64,000 nucleotides of DNA from Pseudomonas sp. WN033 (GTDB lineage: Bacteria; Pseudomonadota; Gammaproteobacteria; Pseudomonadales; Pseudomonadaceae): positions 372,001 to 436,000 of the forward strand of contig NSKG01000002.1 in assembly GCA_002287035.1 (NCBI GenBank), given 5' to 3'. Below are positions 58,356-64,000 of this stretch, piece after piece. Positions within the stretch are counted from its first letter, which is position 1; every line of letters begins with the position of its first letter. Both the position numbers and the translations under genes were made by a program. A model generated the notes under the pieces. The model saw only the letters and a program-made list of their open reading frames with translations, did not search any database and was not told the origin of the DNA.

Positions 58356-58464
58356 AAGTCGTCACCTATTGCGAAATAAATGCTGCCGACATATTAAATC
58401 GACATATTTAGCGACTTATACAGCAAAGAACGAAAATATTCAAATCGTCAAATATTGCGACTAA
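58355..58464. promoter_or_regulatory. Three operator-like repeats upstream of hipBA (TAARTCG-N10-CGAYTTA)
   Basis: Three sites of the same form: TAAGTCG-N10-CGAAATA (58355-58378, covering the hipB RBS and start), TAAATCG-N10-CGACTTA (58395-58418, a perfect dyad except one position) and CAAATCG-N10-CGACTAA (58441-58464). Starts are 40 and 46 bases apart. The region is AT-rich, unlike its surroundings. They are probably HipB binding sites; the HipB of E. coli likewise binds several operators. Confidence 0.8.
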
Positions 58465-58470
58465 ATCAAT

Positions 58471-58512
58471 AAAAAAGCCTCTATTCGTCACAAATGACGA
58501 ACAGAGGCTTTT
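58471..58512 (-). terminator. Bidirectional terminator between doxX and the hip region
   Basis: A 14-bp stem with one mismatch (GCCTCTATTCGTCA at 58477-58490 with TGACGAACAGAGGC at 58495-58508) and loop CAAA. On the minus strand it is followed by TTTTTT (58471-58476), ending doxX; on the plus strand TTTT follows. It insulates the hipBA promoter from doxX transcription. Confidence 0.9.
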
Positions 58513-58522
58513 GGACAATACA

Positions 58523-58966
58523 TTAACGAGGCAGACGCGACAGCAAGCCCTGGTCCAGGCTCAACTTGCCGGCACCCGACAACATCAAGGCCACCGAGCC
58601 GGCCAGTAGCGACAGCGCAAACTCATAGCCGTTGTTGCTCATGAACAAGCCGTTATCAATATGCACAGCAAAGATCGCCACCAGCATGGTGAAGGCCAGC
58701 ACCAGCGCCGCCGGACGAATAAGCAGCCCCAGGACCAGACACAAACCACCGAAAAACTCGGCAGACCCCGCGCCCAGCGCCATCAGATAGCCCGGCTGCA
58801 GCCCAATTGATGCCATCCATTGACCTGTTCCCTCCAGTCCGTGACCACCAAACCAGCCAAACAGCTTTTGAGCGCCATGGGCCATGAAGATGATACCGAA
58901 TGGTATACGCAGCGCCAGCGGGGCCCAGTGCTGCCCAGGGTTGATGATTGACTGAAGGATATTCAT
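58523..58966 (-). CDS. DoxX-family membrane protein
   Basis: 147 residues, four spans. Signature ALRIPFGIIFMAHGAQKLFGWFGGHGLEGT near the N-terminus and AEFFGGLCLVLGLLIRPAALVL. DoxX proteins are thought to contribute to membrane redox balance; exact role unsettled. A GAGTCGCTATG-type start with weak ribosome site; terminator immediately downstream. Single gene. Confidence 0.88.
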   Translation of the reverse strand: MNILQSIINPGQHWAPLALRIPFGIIFMAHGAQKLFGWFGGHGLEGTGQWMASIGLQPGYLMALGAGSAEFFGGLCLVLGLLIRPAALVLAFTMLVAIFAVHIDNGLFMSNNGYEFALSLLAGSVALMLSGAGKLSLDQGLLSRLPR

Positions 58967-59058
58967 AGCGACTCCTTGATGGGGATGCAGGCAATGTGCC
59001 CGTTAAAATAACTGTAGGCCAGCGCCGCAACGGCGTCTAACTTGCCCGCACCAGACGC

Positions 59059-60333
59059 TCAGGGCAACTCGGCCTGGGCCTGACGCAGCCAGGTTTCGAA
59101 CTCCGAATCAGGCAACAGCCCGCCCCCGGTACTCCACAGCAGATGCACCGCTTGCGCCGGGTTCACTCCTTGCGCCAGACACCATTGCCGTCCGGGCTCA
59201 CTATCCATGAGCCAGCCTGGACCGGTAAATCCGGCACAGGCCGAGTGCTCAAGCCGTTCGCCCAGAGCATTCCAGGCCAGAGCCAAGCCTCGCTGCAACT
59301 GCGCGTCACTGACGGTAAAGACGCCTGCAAGCCGATCCTGCATAGCATTGCTGGCCAGCATCGAGGCCTGAGCTACCGCCATGCCATCAGCCAGGGTACG
59401 GTTGTCCAGGCCAATATCGTAGACCGACAACGGCTGTTCCAGGCCTGCCGCCAACTGCAGCAAAACCGAGGGCGAGGCGACTGGCTCGGCGAACCAGACG
59501 TGTACTGCATCGCCCAGCATTTGTTTGAGTCCATAGGCAATCCCGCCTGGCGCACCGCCAACACCACAGGGCAGATAGACCAACAGCGGCCGCCGCGCGG
59601 AAACCTCGATTGCCAGTTCACGTAGTTGCGGCAACAGGCGCCGGGCAGCTACCGCGTAGCCAGCAAACAGCGAACTGGAGCGTTCATCATCGACGAAGTG
59701 GGACTGCGGATCAGCCTCAGCCAGGCGCCGACCTTCGGCTACGGCCGCAGCGTAGTCACCACCATGTTCGACAACATCGACGCCCTGCTCACGCAGCAGG
59801 GCTTTTTTCCAGTCCTTGGCATCCTGAGACATATGCACCTGAGCCGCAAAACCCAGCAAGCGTGCCATCAGCCCAATACTGATCCCCAGATTACCAGTAC
59901 TACCCACCACCAGTTGATAGCCAGAAAAACAAGCTCGCCACTGCGCAGAACCCAACTCACGAAAGTCCTCCCCCTGCCAGCCGTGTTCCCGCGCACAATG
60001 CTCAGCAAACTCCAGCACTTCATGAAAGCCGCCCCGCGCCTTGACCGAGCCGGCCAGTGGCAGGCGGTGATCGGCCTTGAGCAACCATTGCCCCTGCCCG
60101 CTATAGGCATCGCGCAGGGCATCGGCTGGCAATAGCGGCGATTCGACCACTCCACCACAGGCCGCCAACGCAGGGTTCCCTGCCGCCAGCAAGGGAGCCG
60201 CACGCAGCAATCGCTGTTCGGCCTGATCGATCAGGGCAGGGTCGAACAGTTCCGGCTGGGTACGAACACCGGGATTGATCCACAACATTGGAGTCTGGCT
60301 TCGCAGAGCCTGGCGCAACATGTCATCCAGCAT
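59059..60333 (-). CDS. dsdA: D-serine ammonia-lyase (dehydratase)
   Basis: 424 residues. PLP enzyme that converts D-serine to pyruvate and ammonia. PLP-lysine segment LPLAGSVKARGGFHEVLEFA with Lys98, phosphate-binding STGNLGISIG, and PCGVGGAPGGIAYGLKQMLG. About 20 residues shorter at the N-terminus than E. coli DsdA (Lys118). No LysR-type dsdC or DsdX transporter nearby. Divergent from the DUF2897 gene. Confidence 0.94.
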   Translation of the reverse strand: MLDDMLRQALRSQTPMLWINPGVRTQPELFDPALIDQAEQRLLRAAPLLAAGNPALAACGGVVESPLLPADALRDAYSGQGQWLLKADHRLPLAGSVKARGGFHEVLEFAEHCAREHGWQGEDFRELGSAQWRACFSGYQLVVGSTGNLGISIGLMARLLGFAAQVHMSQDAKDWKKALLREQGVDVVEHGGDYAAAVAEGRRLAEADPQSHFVDDERSSSLFAGYAVAARRLLPQLRELAIEVSARRPLLVYLPCGVGGAPGGIAYGLKQMLGDAVHVWFAEPVASPSVLLQLAAGLEQPLSVYDIGLDNRTLADGMAVAQASMLASNAMQDRLAGVFTVSDAQLQRGLALAWNALGERLEHSACAGFTGPGWLMDSEPGRQWCLAQGVNPAQAVHLLWSTGGGLLPDSEFETWLRQAQAELP

Positions 60334-60395
60334 GGTGTTTGCCTCGGGGGATTGCTTGTCGCATGATAGTTCAACAGCAGTTTAGCGGAGTTGCG

Positions 60396-60581
60396 ATGAT
60401 GCCGATGATCGGTTGGCTGTTTTTACTGATGGCTTTCGGCCTGGTGCTCGGCAGTTTGCTGATGTTGCGCGACAGCGCCAACAAGATGCCCATCGACAAG
60501 GAAAAGCTCAAGCGCATCAAAGAGCGTCAGGCTGAACTCGAGGCAGAAGAAGCCAGGGAAGCCGAACGCAAAAAGGACTGA
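60396..60581 (+). CDS. DUF2897 small membrane protein
   Basis: 61 residues. One membrane helix (about 5-24) then a charged Lys/Glu-rich tail (KRIKERQAELEAEEAREAERKKD). This is the DUF2897 layout of pseudomonads; function unknown. Two in-frame ATGs (60396 and 60399) follow GGAG; either could be used. 47 bases before the DUF2058 gene, so perhaps one transcript. Confidence 0.82.
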   Translation: MMPMIGWLFLLMAFGLVLGSLLMLRDSANKMPIDKEKLKRIKERQAELEAEEAREAERKKD

Positions 60582-60628
60582 AAACCCGGTAGAATGCCCG
60601 GCAGATTCAACTCGCAGGATTTCACCCC

Positions 60629-61153
60629 ATGATCAATTCACTGCAAGCCCAACTGCTCAAGGCCGGCCTGGTCGACGAGAAAAAACTCAAACAAGCCCAG
60701 CGCTCGAAGAAAAAACAGGCCAAACAGCAGCCCGAAAAGGTTGTGGATACCGCGGCACTGGTGGAAAAAGCCCGGGCCGACAAGGCCGAGCGGGACCGTC
60801 AGCTCAACCAGCAGCGCCAGGAAGAGGCTGCCCGCAAGGAGCGTGAAGCCCAGGCCAAGCAGTTGATCGAACAGAATAAAATCGAGCGCACCGGCGGTGA
60901 AGTGCCCTACCAGTTCGCCAGCAAGAACAAGATCAAGAAGATTTATGTCACTCAGGAGCAGTTCGACAGACTCAGCCGCGGCAAACTGGCCATTGCTCGC
61001 TTGGGCGGGCAGTTCGAGCTGATTCCATTGGAGGTCGCGGACAAGGTCAGGGAGCGGGCCCCACATTGGCCGGTAATCATCGCCAAGGTCGAAGAAGTCA
61101 GCGAGGACGATCCCTACGCCGCGTACCAGATCCCTGACGATCTGATGTGGTAA
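60629..61153 (+). CDS. DUF2058 (YaiL-like) nucleoid-type protein
   Basis: 174 residues. N-terminal SLQAQLLKAGLVDEKKLKQAQRSKKKQAK and a long charged coil (about 40-90), then a compact C-terminal domain (IERTGGEVPYQFASKNKIKKIYVTQEQ...LIPLEVADKV). It matches DUF2058/YaiL, an uncharacterised cytoplasmic protein sometimes called a nucleoprotein or polysome-associated. Function uncertain. A hairpin lies after its stop. Confidence 0.85.
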   Translation: MINSLQAQLLKAGLVDEKKLKQAQRSKKKQAKQQPEKVVDTAALVEKARADKAERDRQLNQQRQEEAARKEREAQAKQLIEQNKIERTGGEVPYQFASKNKIKKIYVTQEQFDRLSRGKLAIARLGGQFELIPLEVADKVRERAPHWPVIIAKVEEVSEDDPYAAYQIPDDLMW

Positions 61154-61160
61154 TACAATC

Positions 61161-61183
61161 GGCCCGGGCGCAATGCCCGGGCC
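61161..61183. terminator. Hairpin between convergent genes
   Basis: A perfect 9-bp stem GGCCCGGGC/GCCCGGGCC with loop GCAAT, in the 39-base gap between the DUF2058 gene and the convergent retropepsin-like gene. There is no T-run on either side, so intrinsic termination is likely weak; it may block 3' exonucleases. Confidence 0.55.
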
Positions 61184-61192
61184 AGCCAGCCA

Positions 61193-61867
61193 TTATTGCC
61201 GCTGTTCCTGCTCGTCTTCTTCCTCGACCTGCTCCGGCTCATCCAGGGCAGTGTCATCCACCAGTTCGGCATCTTCCTTCATTCGCTCGACACGCTCACG
61301 CTCACGGGTCTCCTCGGCCTCTGGGCAGTCCAGCTTGAGCAGGAAGGTCCGTGACACATCGATCAGGCCGACATGTTCGATAGTCCGCCGGCCAATCAGC
61401 ACCGGATAGGTCATGTCGCCGCGGTCACGCAGAGAGAATTGCTCTTCATACACCTGATTGCCGATGCACATCGCCATTTTCACCACCGGTCGACGATCCT
61501 CGCCGCCAGCCCCGCGCACCAGCACCCGACGATAGACCGGCCGCTCAAACTTCAGGGTCACCAGTTCGCCGCTATCGGCATCCTTAACCGGCACGTCATA
61601 ACGCACCCAAGGATTGCCGTTGAGGGTGAAGTTCTCGATGTTGATCGCATGCATCGAAGAGGTCAGCGCACCGGAGTCAACCTTGATCTTGACGGCTGTA
61701 TGCTCTGGCAAGATTCGGCCCTTCTCAACCCAGCCAACGATTACCTTCGCGGCAACCGGTTGTTCCGAGGCTTCAGGGTCTTCGTACTGCTCGGCCTCGG
61801 CCCAGGCCACCGGGGCCAACACCGAAATGCACACTGCCCAACACCAACGCTTGATCACTGAATGCAT
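61193..61867 (-). CDS. Retropepsin-like aspartic peptidase (RloA3/COG4067 type), exported
   Basis: 224 residues. Signal peptide about 1-23 (ends PVAWAEA). Core domain about 40-170 with the aspartic peptidase triad VDSGALTSSMHA (DSG at about 64-66), then LIGRRTIEHVGLIDVSRTFLL. The C-terminus is a long acidic tail (EEETRERERVERMKEDAELVD...). The family used to be called ATP-dependent zinc protease (RimK-linked) and is now seen as retropepsin-like. Periplasmic; substrate unknown. Confidence 0.82.
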   Translation of the reverse strand: MHSVIKRWCWAVCISVLAPVAWAEAEQYEDPEASEQPVAAKVIVGWVEKGRILPEHTAVKIKVDSGALTSSMHAINIENFTLNGNPWVRYDVPVKDADSGELVTLKFERPVYRRVLVRGAGGEDRRPVVKMAMCIGNQVYEEQFSLRDRGDMTYPVLIGRRTIEHVGLIDVSRTFLLKLDCPEAEETRERERVERMKEDAELVDDTALDEPEQVEEEDEQEQRQ

Positions 61868-62272
61868 GAGAGATCCTTTGCAGAAACAACAGGATAGACC
61901 GGCAGGAATAGAAAAAGTGCCACACCAGCCGGGATACTGGCCATTTGCGAACCAAAACGGCGCGCATTTTATATGATTTGACGGCGCTGAATAGAGGGGT
62001 CAGCCGGACGGTATTGTCCCGACCAAACAATAGTCACCATAAGCCCGGCTTGGGGAGCAGCATAGCCAACGCGAATCATTGAGCGTGGCCATCAGCTTGG
62101 CATTACACTGACTAGCCCACAGAAAACCGACGCCAATTTGACATCATTTTTTTGTTCAAACGGGTTCAGGTTTACCTGAAAGTGCCGATACAGACGCTAG
62201 GGGACCGCAGCCACTGGCATAGGGCGCGGCAATACAAGAACAAACACAAGTCGTTTGCGCGTGGAGGTTTTA
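61868..62272 (+). other. Regulatory gap before the chemoreceptor gene
   Basis: 405 bases with no convincing ORF between the divergent peptidase and chemoreceptor genes. The AT-rich stretch near 61950-61990 probably holds the peptidase promoter. The FliA-like promoter described separately lies at 62165-62191. Nothing else recognisable. Confidence 0.6.
62165..62191 (+). promoter_or_regulatory. Possible sigma-28 (FliA) promoter of the chemoreceptor gene
   Basis: GCCGATAC (62184-62191) is a 7/8 match to the FliA -10 box GCCGATAA. TTCA (62165-62168) is exactly 15 bases upstream but only a half match to TAAA. Chemoreceptors of motile pseudomonads are often FliA-dependent, and motY in this window has a full FliA promoter. 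Confidence 0.5.
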
Positions 62273-63922
62273 ATGAAGCTGTTGCGCAGCATCAAAATCA
62301 GTCAGCGGATCTGGCTGATCCTTATCGTCGCTCTGGTCAGCATGACCCTTCTGTCAGTTACCGCGCTCGTCGGCCTCAAGAGTGAACTGCGTCAGGCAGA
62401 AATCACCAAGGCCACCCATCTGGTGGAAGTGGCCCACGACCTCATGGCTCACTACCACGGCAAACAGATGCGCGGCGAGTTGAGCGAGGAGCAGGCTCGC
62501 AAGCAGGCTCTGGACGCCTTGCGCGGGCTACGCTACGACGGCCAGGAATATTACTGGGTCAATGACATGAACAACATCATGATCATGCACCCGGTAGCGC
62601 CCCAGACCGAAGGCATGGACCTGACCAACATCAACAGCTCAGATGGGCGCCGCAATGTCATCGTCGACATGGTCAACATGGCCCGTAGCCAGGGCACCGC
62701 GCATATCGAGTACACCTGGACCCGCCCCGGCAAGAACCCTGGCGAAGACGAAGGCGTTGGCAAAATCGCCGCATTCAAGCACTTCAAGCCCTGGGACTAC
62801 ATGGTCGGCACCGGCATTTTCATCGAAGACATGCAGTCCAAGTTCTGGACCGAGGCCATGCGCCTGCTGCTGGTGGTCAGCCTGATCAACCTGCTGATGA
62901 TCGTTATTCTGTTCATCATCGGCCGCAGCATTTCCCAACCGCTGAACCGGGTGGTCGACGCCATGCATGATATTGCCAGTGGCGAAGCCGATCTGACCCG
63001 CCGGCTGGATGATGACGCCCGAGACGAACTGTCACTGATGGCCCGCTATTTCAACCAGTTCACCGGCAACCTGCGCGGCCTGATCCAGCAACTGGGCGAC
63101 AGTGCTCGGCAGATGATCAGCGCCAGCCAGCAGCTCGACCAGATCAGCGATAACAGCCTGCGCGACATGACCCGCCAATCGGAGCGCATGGAACTGATGG
63201 CCACCGCCATTAACGAAATCACCTACGGTGTTCAGGACGTAGCCCAGAATGCCAATGCTGCCGCCCATGAGGTAGAAAACGCCAACGAAGGTGCCAACCA
63301 CGGTCGCAGCCAGGTGGAAAAAACCATCGAGCAGATCAACCACCTCTCCAGCAGCGTCAAGACGGCTGTCGAGCACATGGAGACCCTGGCCACCGATGCC
63401 AATGAGATCACCTCGGTACTGGATGTGATCCGCAACATCGCCGAGCAGACCAACTTGCTGGCGCTCAATGCCGCCATTGAGGCCGCCCGTGCCGGCGAGA
63501 TGGGTCGCGGTTTTGCGGTGGTCGCCGATGAGGTGCGCAATCTGGCCCAGCGCACCCAGAAGTCCACCGAAGAAATCCATGAAATGATCACCAAGCTGCA
63601 GAACAATACCCAGACGGTGGTCAACGTCATCAACGAAAGCAGCCGCTACTCACAGCTCAGTGTCGAGCAGGTCAACGCTGCCGGTCAGGCGCTGGATCAG
63701 ATCGCCCAGTCCATGCAGCAGATGGTCGCCCTCAACGCTTCGATCGCCAGCGCCACAACCCAGCAATCGACCGTGGTCGAGGACGTCAACAAGAACGTAA
63801 CCGAAGCCGCCGAACTGGCCCGTGAAACCACCGACGGCGCCCAGCAGACCGCACAGGCCAGTCAACACCTGGCCCAGCTGGGACGACAGATAGATGGATT
63901 GGTAAGCCGGTTCAAAATCTGA
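62273..63922 (+). CDS. Methyl-accepting chemotaxis protein with single Cache sensor
   Basis: 549 residues. TM1 about 14-34; periplasmic single Cache (sCache_2-type) about 40-195 with [26 protein letters not shown] and [20 protein letters not shown]2 about 200-220; HAMP about 222-275; signalling domain to the end with the hairpin tip [19 protein letters not shown] (about 405-423). It binds CheA/CheW at the cell pole. sCache_2 receptors often bind small carboxylates. GGAGG precedes ATG 62273; the frame to 62255 is discounted. Confidence 0.94.
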   Translation: MKLLRSIKISQRIWLILIVALVSMTLLSVTALVGLKSELRQAEITKATHLVEVAHDLMAHYHGKQMRGELSEEQARKQALDALRGLRYDGQEYYWVNDMNNIMIMHPVAPQTEGMDLTNINSSDGRRNVIVDMVNMARSQGTAHIEYTWTRPGKNPGEDEGVGKIAAFKHFKPWDYMVGTGIFIEDMQSKFWTEAMRLLLVVSLINLLMIVILFIIGRSISQPLNRVVDAMHDIASGEADLTRRLDDDARDELSLMARYFNQFTGNLRGLIQQLGDSARQMISASQQLDQISDNSLRDMTRQSERMELMATAINEITYGVQDVAQNANAAAHEVENANEGANHGRSQVEKTIEQINHLSSSVKTAVEHMETLATDANEITSVLDVIRNIAEQTNLLALNAAIEAARAGEMGRGFAVVADEVRNLAQRTQKSTEEIHEMITKLQNNTQTVVNVINESSRYSQLSVEQVNAAGQALDQIAQSMQQMVALNASIASATTQQSTVVEDVNKNVTEAAELARETTDGAQQTAQASQHLAQLGRQIDGLVSRFKI

Positions 63923-63931
63923 GCAGAGAAG

Positions 63932-63958
63932 ATGGGAGCGCCACAGCGGCGCTCCCAT
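63932..63958 (+). terminator. Hairpin after the chemoreceptor gene
   Basis: A perfect 11-bp stem ATGGGAGCGCC/GGCGCTCCCAT with loop ACAGC, 10 bases past the stop codon. There is no T-run, so a classic intrinsic terminator is doubtful, but the position fits the end of the transcript. Confidence 0.6.
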
Positions 63959-64000
63959 TGACTGCCTATCTTCAGAGCACCATCACCGCCAGCCAGCCAA

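Overview
The window looks like the chromosome of a Pseudomonas-type gammaproteobacterium. The evidence is GC-rich codon use (about 60 % by eye), Pseudomonas gene neighbourhoods (rnfG-rnfE-nth followed by a PA3496-type small protein; gloA-argG-motY; a cobO-to-cobV late cobalamin block behind a TonB receptor), and several small families typical of pseudomonads (PA3496, DUF2897, DUF5064-like, DUF2058). Species cannot be named from the sequence alone.

Layout: 1-5000, end of the rnf electron-transport operon, endonuclease III, small proteins, a secreted alpha/beta hydrolase and mlaA. 5300-8000 (minus), a broken ycgN, a glutaredoxin-like protein and a lipoprotein 5'-nucleotidase. 8070-13090, dgt, a membrane NIT-type sensor domain protein, gloA, argG and motY with a clear FliA promoter. 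13450-16970, fadH and a divergent AraC regulator separated by a hairpin element, then a 26-codon gene. 17300-30000 (minus), a 12-gene late cobalamin operon in which almost every junction overlaps by a few bases, behind btuB and a cobalamin riboswitch. 30300-34930 (minus), a nitrate-type ABC transporter with a sigma-54-like promoter, a leader terminator and a NIT-ANTAR antiterminator protein. 34990-40500, an ABC exporter divergent from a Fur-box-headed fhuCDB ferric-hydroxamate uptake operon. 40480-43000, a Cd/Zn/Pb P-type ATPase and divergent CadR-like regulator. 43560-50850 (minus), a type I restriction-modification operon hsdM-hsdS-fic-hsdR. 51127-51203, tRNA-Asp. 51290-56170, an RND efflux pair and divergent TetR. 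56700-58470, a hipBA module with three operator-like repeats. 58520-63960, doxX, dsdA, small cytoplasmic proteins, a retropepsin-like protein and a Cache-type chemoreceptor.

The spaces between genes are rich in repeats. A REP/REPIN-like family built on CGTCATTGCGAG...GCAATCCA lies at four gene junctions. A second set of 170-250 bp noncoding elements shares GGGAAACACTGATTAA-type ends but has different internal long hairpins. A 76-bp MITE-like element has perfect 17-bp ends. No CRISPR array, prophage or intact transposase gene was seen.

Most likely to repay a closer look: the Fic gene translationally embedded in the type I RM operon, the hipBA operator triplet, the 26-codon gene with its own RBS and terminator, the hairpin-element family, and the internally deleted ycgN.
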